DNA from: Tamarix chinensis | Lineage: Eukaryota; Streptophyta; Magnoliopsida; Caryophyllales; Tamaricaceae | DNA length: 64,000 nt | Direction: 5' to 3' | NCBI GenBank assembly: GCA_030549775.1 | Contig: CM060175.1 | Coordinates: 44,400,415-44,464,414 of the forward strand | Shown here: piece by piece, positions 21,157 to 33,420 of the stretch | Position numbering within the stretch: the stretch's first letter is position 1 | Layout: the number at the start of each line of letters is the position of its first letter | Notes under the pieces: model-generated | Told to the model about the DNA's origin: nothing | Databases searched by the model: none | The model's input: only the letters and a program-made list of their open reading frames with translations | Position numbers and translations under genes: made by a program

Positions 21157-22300
21157 ATGGTGTCTAATAAGCACACAAAGGTGAGTAGAATAGAAAATGA
21201 AGGTGAATCTTCACAACAAAAACAACTTTAGTTTTGAGGAAAAGGTATAATGTAAAATACTCAACTTTCTAATCCCTATAGTATCATGTTTGCAAATTCA
21301 GTTCACAAAGATCACTATGATAATACTGTTTCTAAAAAAATTACATCTACTTGATAATTCAATAGGACATGTCCCAAAAAGCTAGGGATTAAGGAATAAA
21401 TTGAGTATTTAATAGCTAAAGGCATTCTTTCCTATTTATTTGTTCATGCTAACCACATGAGCAAAGCACTCACCCTTAAGTACCTTAGCTAGTTTATTTT
21501 TTATTAGATTAATAAATTTGTTTCTTTTTAACTCTTTAATGAGCCTCATGTAATTTTTTTATCACAGTTTTCTACCTTATTTTATTTTCCTACTATTGGG
21601 CTGAGACTTTGCCCCAAGGATCACCAAATATAGGATCCTCAGGCATTTTAGACCTAAATAGCCTAATTAAGAGGAGGATGTGCTCCCAGACCTTACAGCT
21701 TATACAACGCTAAGGCCCCATTGATATATAACCCTACATTGAGGTATATCTAAAGTTTGTAAGTTCGGACACGTTTTGGGAGTGGGAGAGCCAAGGAAAT
21801 ATGCATAAACGAGAGCTATGGGTTCTGCATTGTATGATCTAGGATGATGCCCTTGATGGAGGTATTAGCTAGCAGATCACCTAAGTAGTGTTAGTACTGA
21901 TATTTCTAGTGATATTGTCATCGGAGGCATCATCAAGCACATTACTTGATGGCTTGGATATGATATCAAACGTATCCTCATTGACCTTCCCCATACATAT
22001 TTATGGTTGGCAACTTGCACTAACATGAAATTGATTGTGCAAGATGAGTTGGAATTCCAACTATTCTATAACTAGGAGGCATGGCATCCATTGCCTAATA
22101 GATCTTTCACCACTTTCATTAGTAATAGTAACACCAACTGCTACCTTTTCCCACCACACCTCTCCCTGGCCAACCTGTCCCTCCCCCTCAATAAGAATAT
22201 CCCAAAAATACTGGTGAAGCACCTGCTTCACCATTACTTCCTCTTCCATAGTATCTTGAGCATGGTTTCCTACCCCTATAGTCCCCATAGTAAGCACTAC
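21157..22300 (+). pseudogene. Athila-like 3' ORF (env position), unit 2, broken
   Basis: Starts at ATG 21157 (MVSNKHTKVSRIENEGESSQ). 'FANSVHKDHYDNTVSKK' (about 21290-21340) resembles the start of the plant putative transposon-protein domain found after integrase in Athila-type elements ('F.s..a..RY...'). About 21880-22060 gives 'GGIIKHIT', 'LPHTYLWLATCTNMKLIVQD'. 22091-22300 parallels 200-330 of unit 1. Many stops. The function of this ORF is unknown even in intact elements; an envelope-like role has been proposed in the literature. Confidence 0.6.
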
Positions 22301-23903
22301 TTATTTATAACCCCACTTGTTGACCCATACACATTAAGGATAATATGCTCTTTAAGCATGGGGGTTTATCGGCATGCCATTTCTATTTATTTTCTTTGTT
22401 TTTCTTTTCATTTAGTGTGAATTTTTCTTTCTTTTTTTCACTTTTATTTTATTTTGGTGCACATATATAAAAAAAATTTGGGAAATGATAGGCTAATGAA
22501 GAAAATTTGATAGAATTCTCTACACGACTTGATCATAAACTAGTGAGACCTATAGATTGCTTGCAAGTATAATGAAAAAGGTTTTTAAAATATTGTAAGT
22601 GTGGACTCTCTTATTAATAGACCTCAAACAACTTATTACTTTAGCACTCTAGAGGTTCATCCTCATTATTTTTCCCATCTAGACCGAGACATAGTAAATA
22701 CAGTTAGTAGTAAAGGAACTGGTGAGAGCTTGAGACTTAATGATTGTCCATCTTTTATACAGACTTACTATTTCATAATTGTATGTATTCTCAATTGATG
22801 TGTGAAACAAGAACTTGCATGAATTCTCTTCAAGGTTACATATGACTTATGAATGTATTAAGATGATTGAGGCACATGTTTTCTTTTCATAGCTACATTA
22901 GCTAATTTATCTAACAAATGACATTTATTTCCTTTACTTAACCTCTTGAGCTTAAAAGCTATTTCTTTAATTGAACACCTACATTAGTATCTATGGTTCC
23001 AATTTATTACCTTACCCTTGTCTGAAAACTAAGGTGAAATAACTCTTGAATGTAGTGACACTAAGGATAAGCATGAGGGTATAATAAAGAATTATTTGGT
23101 TGATTTTTTGTTGATAAATTTCTCTAAATTTATCTTTATCCTCTTCATTATCATATTATCTCTTTCTTAATCAAAAAAATGAAAGAGATAGAGAGAAAGA
23201 AAAAAAGAAAACTAGGAGAATAAAAGTGTTCAAGTTGAGATTGGGAAAATAATCATATGATTTAGATGGATAAAGATGAATGAAGATTAATCAATGGCAA
23301 AGGCCTTAGTTAGTATATTTTGGAGTATGTTAGTACATTATGAATCTCAGATTCTAGGAAATATTCTTGTTGATATTTCTCCACTTGTTTTTGTACCTTT
23401 AACTACAATCTTAGACTTTTCCTACCCTTTACCTTAGCCCCATTACACCTTTAATAAGACCTTATGATTTTTTCTTTACATAATGTCTTTGAGTGGCAAA
23501 GAATGAGAATATGTACAAGCTAATGGTTGATCATGATTGGTATAGAGAATTTTAAATAAAAAAAATATGCATGGGCATAGAGCATTTATATTTTCCTAAA
23601 GTGAGGAAATATACTTCTCTATTAAGCCTTTATATTGTAAGGATGAGCATCTACATAATCCTAAACCATCTTAGAGTGTTATACTAATATTAATTTAGAA
23701 GTCAAGACTAAGGGGTATTCAAAACTTCATGCTCATTTTATTATTATTAACACTCACCATATAGGTCAATCTTGTGATTGTATGTAGTGCTCTTTTAGTT
23801 TATTTAATATCCTAAGGCTTTAATCCCATTCCCTTCTATCTCACCTTTCTATGTTATATTTGGAGTTTTCTTAAGGACAAGAAAGGATTAAGCATAGGGG
23901 ATT
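22301..23903 (+). other. 3' non-coding domain of Athila-like unit 2
   Basis: Counterpart of 602-1006 plus 8159-9345. Holds a degenerate polypurine-like block ('ctttaagcatgggggttta', 22351-22369) and, at the end, 'aaggattaagcataggggatt' (about 23883-23903) directly before an LTR. At about 22664-22684, 'ttatttttcccatctagaccgagacat' is the uninterrupted version of the young element's target site. Confidence 0.7.
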
Positions 23904-24700
23904 TGATAAACTAAATATTTTCTATATTTTACCTTTCTTTACCTTCATTTTTGTAACTTTGTTTGACATGAATTACAAGAATTATCATATTTCAAGTCTC
24001 TTGTTTGTTTTACTATTCTCTTGGTAACTATTTTACATAAAATTACACATAAATGCACAAATCCAATGTTAAGGAGCTAAAAAAAGGAGGAAATGAATCA
24101 AGAGGATCAATGAAAGGGAGTTGCATAGCTAGAATACAATCAGTAGCACAGCCATAAAACCTTTATATCACCCAACGTGCGCAAACAATTGTCTTGCATG
24201 ACTGCAACACAACCTACTACATGGTTAAAATCATTGTCAGAAATTAATATACGAAAAGGAATTCAACTGATTATGAGTGCAGAATTTTTAATGTTAGGGA
24301 ATATTGAATATATAGTTCTTAATTGATTTAATCTAATTTTTTAGTCATGAAAGTAGTCATTGAATTAGGTTAAATATATTCTTAGCTATTAAAATTGGCT
24401 AGAAAATCACATTAGAGCAATTATTCACAACCATTTAGACTATACTACAACATAGTGCTAATTCGTTATTAAATACCAAGGATGAGATTGAAGTTCAATC
24501 CTAGGCTTTATATCTATCATTTCATAATATATAATTAGTTACTTGTTTCACTTGTGTTCATTACCTACTTTCATATTTTCTTTCCATAGCAATCTAGATA
24601 GCAAAAATGATGAAAATCGATAATCAATTGTGAAATGCCTGTGGAATATGACCTTGATGTGCTACAATAAAGTCGTGCACTTGCAACTAGGCACTCATCA
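23904..24700 (+). repeat. Athila-family LTR closing unit 2 (internally deleted)
   Basis: Starts TGATAAACTAAATATT and ends 'ggcactcatca'. Only 797 bp: relative to 9346-10873 it lacks the middle (about 700 bp) after the word 'cagtagcacagcc'. The junction at 24700/24701 joins the interior of a Tekay-type LTR, so the whole array appears to be inserted there; the other end is left of the window. Confidence 0.7.
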
Positions 24701-27700
24701 CTAATAAACTTACTTGTAGAATAGTCGACTAGTAGGTCAAAGCAAATGATTAGTTGTTGAACTAGGGATAACTTCAAAACTTAACTTTTTGGAAAAAAAA
24801 AATTCATACAGAAATGGAACTATGTTAACCCATGCCAAAGTTTTCCTAAAAGATTCTTTATCTTTTTCATGATGCATTTGGCCCAAAAATATAGCCTAAG
24901 GTTGATTTAAGGTAATGATTAAGACAATTGAGGAGGTAAGATGACCTCAGCTTTGTCTTCTTCCACCTCTCTCCTCTATAAATTTCTAAGATCATTACTT
25001 CGATCTCAGGTGAAAGTTTCTTTCCACTTTGACCTTCCATTACCCCCTCTTTTTTATTACATTTATGGACCAACTGACCTACACTCCTCCAAAATTATTA
25101 TTTGAGCTCTAAAGGATAGGTCAGCATATATAAAATGAAGCACATCCATTTAGCTGGAATTCAAATGGTAAGAATAGGGAGTATCTATTTATTCCTGAAC
25201 ACACTATGATTCGTATTGATTTATTAGCTATAAATAGCCCTAATTGCCCCTTTTATTCACCTTTCTTTTAGCTACCAAAAATACCTAACTCTCTAGATTT
25301 GACCTTCTCCTACTGCATGTCGAGTCTTACAGTCAAATTCCTTTCACTCTTCTAATCCTTTCTCTATCCCCCTCTTATGTTAATTGATAAATAATAAAGA
25401 GTTATATTTAAAAAAAAAAAAGCTTCAAATTACCCTCTATTTTTCCTTTAGGTGTCGTATGTCCATTCTTTCCCTTCTAATTCATGTTCAAATTAATAAA
25501 AGTTATTCACAAATTTTTGATTTAAAACTAGGTGTTTTTAAGGTTTTGAAAGTAGAGGATTTTATAGGTCGAATATTATTATTTAAAGAAAGTTTTTCCT
25601 ACATCAAGTAAGTTATTCATGCTTCTAAAATGGGTTATGAGTAATCTTGCATAATATAAAATTCTTTAAGTTGATATTACATGTTGACATGAATATATAG
25701 CTTACAAAACTGGATTTAGATTGTTAGATTGTGCATTTTGAATGAAAATCATGAATCTTGAGAAAAGATGGGTTCTAATGATTAATGTTGAGATGTCCAA
25801 TTAATATAAGCTAAAAATGTGTAATGTGATGTTAGAACATGATCCAAGGTGTTATGATAAAGATTTATAAGCATGATATACATGAAAATGAATGTTTGGT
25901 GTCATTATAAGGCAAACTAATCGACTAGTTAGGCCAAACTGATTAATTGGTTCCTATAATATTCAACTAGTTGACCCAACCTATCAACTGGTAATCCTAT
26001 AGAGACCTGATTCTTTCTCTATACTTAAACCTATCAACTGGTTAGTAAGAACTGATCAACTAGTCCATTAATAGTTAATTGGTTCATCGAAACTGATCGA
26101 GCAGTTTGAGGACAATCATAGTTTGATCACTTCAAACTAATTGACCAATCTACCTAAATCAATCAACTAGTTGTTGCAATAGATCAACTGGTTAGACCAA
26201 AACCAATTAATTAGTTAGGCTAGTTTGTGTGATTTTATTCCTTTCAGTTTGCTTAAGCCTTGTGGCTATGCATGGGATTATTATGGGATTATTTAATGAA
26301 TGGATTAAATAGACAATGATTTATGACATACCCAATGGCTATTGCAAAGGCTTAATGGGTATACCACATGAAATGTGATGATTCTTGAGAAATAGGGTGG
26401 GGAAATAAGAAATGTGCTTAAATGGAATAATATAATGAGCATGATTGATATTAGACAAGCATAAATGCAAACCCCACTCATGGTTGGGGGATGGAAATAG
26501 ATTAATATAGGAGAAATATAGGGGTGTCTTGCTTATTATTTGTATGGTCCTTGGGTGATCACTTAATCTCATGATTAATGTACTAATCACATAACAAGAA
26601 AGAAAACCGAGTTGTATATGGATTTGGGCTACCCATTCATTGATTAGCTATCGAGGATTAAACTGTCTTTGAGTAGTTATTGGTACATTCAAGCTTTACT
26701 TTCGGGCAGGATCCTAGCAGATCCTGGTGCCTTACTAACTCTACACACTGATGATGTACTAAGAGGTATCGATACTAAAGGTTTTGGTCACCTAGGTGGT
26801 TGGCTTTAACCTATCCTTATGTCCATTAAAGTGATTTAATTTTTCCTAGACCTTATGTCCCTTAGTTTGGATAGATTTCCCTAATATGTGAGACCATAGG
26901 ATGGTGAACAATTCATCACTCAATGATGAATAATTGGATAATGATTGGAACCAATGGTTTGGATGATAATTAGGGTAAAAGATGGAATGAATACTTGGAT
27001 AATGGAATGAATGAATAACTAGTTAATAATTGGAATGATTGACATGATGTTGACCTACATCAATATATGGATAAGGAAATGGTATAACCTAATTGAATTA
27101 GTAACTTGGAAAATAAACCTAATGTTCATCTAGATAATCTATTTAGTATGTGTGTGGATTACCTGTGGTATTGTACTATGATAATGAGCATGGTGCATTA
27201 TGATTTGCCTAAGTTATGCATTATAGTGAATTTTGATGCATTATTTGATTCTAATAGGGTAGATACACTTATTTATATGGCTTTAGATTGATGCATGTTA
27301 AGCATAATGTTCATGTCAATATAGAATCTTGTACATTTGTAACTTCTTTTTAGGAGGAAACTTGGTTATATGTTTGCGACTTCCTTTGAGCAGGACACAT
27401 GGCTTACTCAATATGTAGCATACTAATGTGCCAATTTTCTCAGTCACCTGCTCACTCCTATGAGTAGAGGGCCACATACAAGTTTTTGGGGATGGCCAAT
27501 AATGGGCCTACCTCATCTTAGATTTGAGGCATAAGAGCATGAACATCTAGAGGTTTTTTTGTGGTCCATGATGGACCATGGTTTTAGGATCATGCCCTAA
27601 TCTTGTTTTCTATCAATATAGACCTATGTCCCTAATTTATCATTCTTCCTGTATTTGACTTTGTCAGGGACCATCATGATCCTTTCTTGTAAATGATCTC

Positions 27701-27906
27701 TAGAATGTTTGTGTAACTTAAGTTTTTGTACTCTATTTTAAATTTTTTGGTTTGGTTTTATCCTTGTATCTAGTATGGAATATGCATCAACCGTCTATCC
27801 TGTGTTGGGTATAGCGATAGCACTCCATTTTTTCTAACTGTGTTTAGTATTTTATGCTTCCATATTATTTTAAAAAATAATCGGTTGTGAAAATAGGGGT
27901 GTTACA
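24701..27906 (+). repeat. 5' LTR of the Tekay-like element (truncated at its start)
   Basis: Aligns by eye with the 3' LTR from about 38150 onward ('gaatagtcgactagtaggtc' against 'gaatagtcaactggtaggcc'; 'ccatgccaaa'; 'catgatgcatttgg'). Ends GGGGTGTTACA. Its first 200 or so bases are displaced beyond the Athila array. It has about 1.1 kb (25110-26295) that the 3' LTR lacks, including a minisatellite at 25915-26215. No gene. Confidence 0.75.
25915..26215. repeat. Degenerate ACTAGT/ACTGGT minisatellite in Tekay LTR
   Basis: About twelve diverged copies of a roughly 20-bp unit built around 'atcaactggtt' or 'tcgactagtt' ('aatcgactagttaggcc', 'tcaactagttgaccca', 'atcaactggttagtaag'). Related copies occur at 24720-24740 and 38080-38220. 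Confidence 0.75.
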
Positions 27907-28075
27907 TGTTGGGACTAGATATTCTTCCCAAAAATAAATCACTTTTGAGAATAATTAAACCAATACCTAATGACTTTTATCAAAGCATGTTCTTATAAAT
28001 GTGTCGTGTTTAGATATATTTTTTTAGTTGATGCCACAAGATGGTATTATCCTTGATTTCAAATATTTTTCCCTC
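27907..28075 (+). other. Leader of the Tekay-like element (left part)
   Basis: Between the 5' LTR and the solo LTR insertion. I expected a tRNA-Met primer site (TGGTATCAGAGC) right after 27906 but see only 'tgttgggactagat', so the site is lost or different. No coding sequence. Confidence 0.5.
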
Positions 28076-28080
28076 ATATT
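28076..28080. repeat. Target site duplication ATATT, left copy
   Basis: Identical to 33201-33205. Confidence 0.8.
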
Positions 28081-29547
28081 TGTAATACTCAAACCTTTTA
28101 TTTTAGGATTAAATAATATAATAATGAATTATTGAATAAAATTTAATTATAGGTACCCTTTTTAACAAAATAATAATAATAATGGTAATAAAAAAAGATA
28201 CAAGGCTATAGTTATGGGAAACTAATTTAATTAACTAGACTAAAATAAATTATAATAATTTTTAGATTAATAAAAAATATTTTTATTATTATTATAAATA
28301 TTTATTATCCCTAACACTCCTAAAAACCTAAAACACCCTACCACCCCATTTTTCCTTTTTTATTTCCATCTTTTCTTTCCTCTTTTTCTTCCTCCTCTTC
28401 CTTTCTTTTTTTTTTCTTCTTCCTCGACTAGCTGGGATGTGCCCAACAGCGGCTTAATCCCCTTTCTTCCCCCTCTCCTTCTCTTCTTTCCTTCCCCCCA
28501 CCTGGTGACTAGGCCAATTCCCTTTCTTTTTCTTCTCTCCCCGAGGCGGCATCCCAATGCACATGCCCCCTTTTCCCTTTCTCCCCCTCTCTTTTTCCTA
28601 CCTTTTATTTTCTACCCTCATCCCCTACCTCCTACCTACGCTACACCTACACAACACTACAACTCCACAACTCACTATTCCTACTCTCCCTCCTTCTTTC
28701 CTCTTTCGACCATGCAAGCCATGTAGTTGGCACGTCCCCTACATGGTCCCTCCTCCCCTGTGAGCTCCCTCTCCCTCACCTACTCCCCTATGCCCTGCAA
28801 ATCTACCCCCTTCCAATTTCCTCCTTGTATAGGAACACCGACCTGCACACTAACCAGTAGCCAACAACTCCACCCTTATCCTCTTCTTTTCCTTTTCCAC
28901 TTCCACTGTCCCCTATGCCCATATAATCCCCCAACTCTTTTCTTCCTTCTCTCCTTTATACCTAATTTTTTCCTTGTCTCTCTTACTCCCGCTACCCATT
29001 CATACACTACCACTGTCACTACTAGGCCACACTACCAACTCCACTCCCTCCCATCCTCTTCCTTAAATCACCCTGTGTTCAATGAGACATTTCCCTTCCC
29101 TTCCTTCCCCTTCCTTTCCTCTCCCCATTCGCACAAAGTGGGTAGCTTGAGATGCCCTTTTGCACCTTGTGCCACCACCAACACTGCCACCATCGCCACT
29201 CACACCACACTCCCTACCTCCCGTCCTATAAAAGAAGACCTCCCCTATAACACTAACACCTCAACCTCCCTTCCTCCCTCTCTTTTCTTCCCTTTATTCC
29301 TCTATGGCATCACAATCGTGTTGTCATTAAAAGACTACCACCACCGCCACTAGCCATCTAAGTCAAAAAACTCCACCACCCCAAGAAATCCTACCTTCCC
29401 TTCTCTTTCTAATCCTAAAAATCTCTTCTTTACATCACCACCATCACCACTACTGCACCTCCATCACTAGAGCCCTCATTTTCTTGGTCCCTTTATGGTT
29501 ACACCTTCCTCGCTCTTACTTATTTAGTGTATTTTATTTTGATAACT

Positions 29548-29559
29548 TATTATTATTAA

Positions 29560-29594
<35 letters not shown>
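29548..29594. repeat. TTA microsatellite in X copy 2
   Basis: Short (TTA)n run at the same relative place as the large array in X copy 1. Confidence 0.85.
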
Positions 29595-29595
<1 letters not shown>

Positions 29596-30347
29596 GAAAA
29601 TAAGAAAAAGGAAAAATAGGTAGGAATAAGAGAAGTGACCTAATTGATGCTTTTATTTTAGGTATTGAACTAATGTTTCCCCATCAGGAGGCATAGGATT
29701 TCTTGTTTCAAGCCCGAAGACAACTAGGTAAGGATATAGTTAAGATTTAGGTTGTACTATGAGTCTTATTTGTGAAATGGGTGTATTTGTGTGTTGAGTG
29801 TGAATATATGTGTATTGAACTAAATGTGTGTGGTGCAGCTTGGCTTGCATAGATATAAGGTAATGGTATGCATGATTCTCATTGTTTGTTATATGTATGG
29901 CTAAATCCTTATATGGGTGGGCATATTTTTGTGTATAGTTGAATGATAATATATTAATGCATAGATGTCTTAGGTGGGACTTGAGTGGTTAAGAGACATG
30001 AAATAAATAAAGAGGATGGAGTAAGTAAAGTGTTATGGGGAAGGTGTCCTAGTCATATCATGAAATATTATGGAAAAATGGAAAAGATGAATGATAATGT
30101 GAGGAGTTTGGGACTTGCATAGGGATTGTGGGCCTTGCATGGGGTGCGTACTTTGCATGGGAGAACGATTTGTGTGGGAAGTCTTATTTGGAGGTTAACC
30201 ATGGGGAAGGAAGTGTGTTTTAGGTGGTTGGTGTACTTGGAGAAGTTTCAATACGTGGGATGATGGGAAGGTGCATGGGGGCATAAACTAGGGTTTTGAG
30301 GGATTCAACCCTAAGGATAGAGTATGTTGTGGGGAAAGGTTGAGGAA

Positions 30348-30352
30348 GGTTG
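30348..30352. repeat. Imperfect TSD GGTTG, left copy
   Basis: Compare GTTTG at 31800-31804; 4 of 5 bases match. Confidence 0.55.
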
Positions 30353-31799
30353 TGATGGTGCCAATCCGCAAGTGCACGGATTCATTATATCACTTCAAGG
30401 GCATATCCCATGGAGACTTTGCAATTGAGTACCAAAATTCATCATTTTAGCTATCTAGATCAATTATGGAGCGAGAATAAGCAAATAGGTAATGGAAATA
30501 AATATAAAAACTATCTGAATATAAACTTTAAAATAATAGATATAAAGCCTAAGATTGAACTTTGGTCTCTAAATTGGTATTCAACGATGAAATAAAGCTA
30601 TGTTGTAGTTTAATGTAATGGTTGTGAATAATCGGTTTAAATATACTCATTAGCCTCTTTTAAGGTCTAAGAACATATTTAATCTAATTTGATGACTACT
30701 TTCATGACTAACAAATTAAATTAAACCCATTAAATACCACCAATTTTATAATCCCTAAAAACTAAACATCTAATTTCATGATTGCTTAAATTGTCATTCA
30801 TCTACTAATTTTTAATAATAATTCCAACCTTTCAGTTGCAAACAATATCTAAAAAGGCCAGATTTCATCAAATCCAATTTACAACCATCAATCCTGACAC
30901 ATGAAAAATTATATACGAACAAAACAAACAACATTATACCTTAATTCATTATATTAATACCAAAATGGACCTATTTAATCCTAGCAAAAAGGATTACTCA
31001 CTCATGATTTCAAGGAATATAAACAAAGTAAATTGCATAACAAATGGAATAACAATAAAAAAATTACAAAGAAGAGAAATTAGATTGAATTAACTATAAA
31101 CTAGAGAAGAATAAAGTTGATTCCAAGTTGATCATACAAGAACTTACACTTGAATCCTTAGATATTAAACTAAGGAAAAGAAAAGTATATGAAATTGTTT
31201 CTTGGGAAAATAGAGGAAAATTACTCTAAAATCTACGCCCAAACATCAACACGAAGTCCCCAAAGAATGCCTTATAAACTATCCACAACACAGGCTATGT
31301 CGCATATGAAATATCATGAGGTAATCGTTGTTGCACGATTGTGCAAGGTCTATACAGCTTGGCGGTGCATCATTCTTGCTCTCAAAGTAGGGGAAATTTG
31401 GCTTTCGCACAACCATAAAAGATGTGCACAGCCTATCCATGTGTTGTCCTTGGCCTCGACTCATTCCATAAACTCCCACACGACCATGCAGGATATGCAT
31501 AGCCTGGGCATGCGGTGTCTTCTACTTCGAATAGGCATGTATAAGTGTTGCACGACTGTGCGGTTGGGTCTGACTCTAGCTATTCAACACCATCCCCTTA
31601 CCTCTTTTAGATTTCTTAGCTTATTTTTTGCTATTTGATCTTCTAGAATCCTCCATAATGGGTCTTTTGCTCTAAAAATCAAGAGAGTAGTAGCACAAAT
31701 AATAGTCTAGAACCATAGTAAAATACATATTAGAGACTAAATGAAGTCTTAAAATGAAGGAGAAGCAAGGAAAACATAGAGAAAATATTCACTTTATTA
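30353..31799 (-). mobile_element. Athila-family solo LTR, minus orientation
   Basis: Reverse complement of the LTR family at 9346: its + strand begins 'tgatggtgccaatccgcaag' (reverse of 'cttgcggattggcaccatca') and ends 'gaaaatattcactttatta' (reverse of 'taataaagtgaatattttc'). 1447 bp, no internal sequence, near-perfect TSD. Contains 'gcacgactgtgc'-type words at 31325-31570. Nested in X copy 2, so younger than it. Confidence 0.8.
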
Positions 31800-31804
31800 G
31801 TTTG
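31800..31804. repeat. Imperfect TSD GTTTG, right copy
   Basis: Pairs with GGTTG at 30348-30352. Confidence 0.55.
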
Positions 31805-32394
31805 TTGAAAATTAGTGTTGTGATTGAGGGTGTACCACATGAAGGGTGTGAGCCAAGCCAAATGGAGGGTAGAGTTGTGTAAGATAATGACGTATGAAAG
31901 AAAAAGGGGGAATATTATGGTTTTTGGGGGTAACCATATAGGATTTCATATCACGTGTGTGAGTTAAGGATTTGGACTATAAGGTTTGGAATTGGAGTGA
32001 ATAGGGTGATGGTGCTTGAATCAAGGGAAATGTGGGCTAAGTAAGGAGAGGGGAGGCAAGGGCCACATAGGCCAAATTAGGGTTTCAAGGGGAAACCCTA
32101 GTGGGTTGGTGATCATAGGTGGAGAAATAGGAGAGCAAGCCTTGACCTATGAATATGAGGTTTCAAGGGTTGCTAAGAGGTTGGTGGAAAAATGTTGGGG
32201 GTCCCCCAGAGACTTTAAAGTGTGTAAATGTTTTAGGTTTAGGGTTTAGGGTTTTCATGAAGTTTAGGTTTGTCAAGTGGTAGTAAGTCGGGAATGTCCC
32301 TTGGGTTATGCATGGATGGATATATGTTACTTGGCAAATAAGATAGGAATAAAATACTAATCACTTAAAGTGGTAAATCATTGAGTCAAGCCCG

Positions 32395-32560
32395 GATGTA
32401 GGATATTTACTTGTCCACCACTTATAACAATAGCTAAGTACGTTTTATCATAAGGTTATATATATTTATCGGTCCATCAGTTATAATAGTGGCCAGGTGT
32501 ATTCTACCCTAGGGTAGATATTTCTAGTTTACCAGTTATAATAGTGGAGTGCCCATACTT
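32395..32560. repeat. Minisatellite in X copy 2 (about 60-70 bp unit)
   Basis: Three diverged units around 'ccaccacttataacaatag', 'ccatcagttataatagtgg' and 'accagttataatagtgg'. Reverse counterpart of the arrays at 52947-53300 and 58866-59212 ('ccactattataaccggtgg'). Confidence 0.7.
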
Positions 32561-33200
32561 ATGTGGATATAATTTGAGAGATGTGTAAATATGGTACTAA
32601 TGGCCAAAACTCCAATGAGGGTAAATGATCTAACAAAACCTACTATGTACTTATGTCTGTGTTTTGTGTTACATTACCCTATTTTAACTATATTGTTACC
32701 TTACACGATACTTAACATACTGATCACCCTTACTATAGGTTTTGCTCATTCCCAAAAGTAGTGGTCCCTCGTAAGTCTATGTAGGTAGGCGATGAGGCCT
32801 TAGAGGACTGTGTTGCTTACGATGAGCAGGTTGAGGCAGAATGATGCCTTGGTGTACCAAATTCAGGGCTAGAGAGAGTGTATTTTGGAGAGTTTTCTAT
32901 TTGTACCTTATGTTTTTATTCCCTGTAGTGGGATCCTAAATTGTACTTCATTTCTCTATTATACTAACATTTGACTCTCACTTGTTCTAGCATTTTTGTA
33001 ATCTAATGTTAGACTCCTGCATTCTTTAATCATTTTCTATGTCAATTAAGTATTCATGTTTATCTATTAGCCTTTTCATTAGTATGGGGCTAGCTAGTAG
33101 CTAGACTTATACTAATCACAGTGGTAGCACCCCCTTTTTTGGTGTGCGATTTTACTTAAACAATTGAAATTTTTCAACTGTGGCTTTCGGGGGTATTATA

Positions 33201-33205
33201 ATATT
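33201..33205. repeat. Target site duplication ATATT, right copy
   Basis: Matches 28076-28080; the Tekay leader resumes after it. Confidence 0.8.
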
Positions 33206-33420
33206 TTTCTAGCAAGTTTATGTATTTTTAACCCAAAATGTTCTTGAGTGAGAGTGGGTTGGGAACATGTTGTAGATAGTATTTGTGATAATGTGTCACA
33301 CAAGTCTTATACTTAGTAAATTGAACTTCTCCCTTATTTACTTCTAGTATTTAGTAATCGATAGTCACTAACCACCATTGTAAGCACATTGAGGAATTCA
33401 TGGAGACTATATGATCTTAC
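33206..33420 (+). other. Leader of the Tekay-like element (right part)
   Basis: AT-rich leader between the X copy 2 insertion and the gag ATG; no coding sequence. Confidence 0.5.

Larger units (their letters stand above)
28081..33200 (+). mobile_element. Solo LTR, family X copy 2, with nested insertion
   Basis: Starts TGTAATACTC, ends GGGGGTATTATA (terminal CA decayed to TA), flanked by ATATT. Removing the nested 30353-31799 insertion and one TSD leaves about 3.7 kb. Shows the family plan: AT start, CT-rich block (28340-29480), TATAAAAG (29227-29234), TTA microsatellite (29548-29594), 'aactaggtaaggatatag' (compare 'aggtaaggatgtag' near 16600), minisatellite (32395-32560) and the end. Most decayed X copy in the window. 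Pro-rich open frames inside are composition artefacts. Confidence 0.82.
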
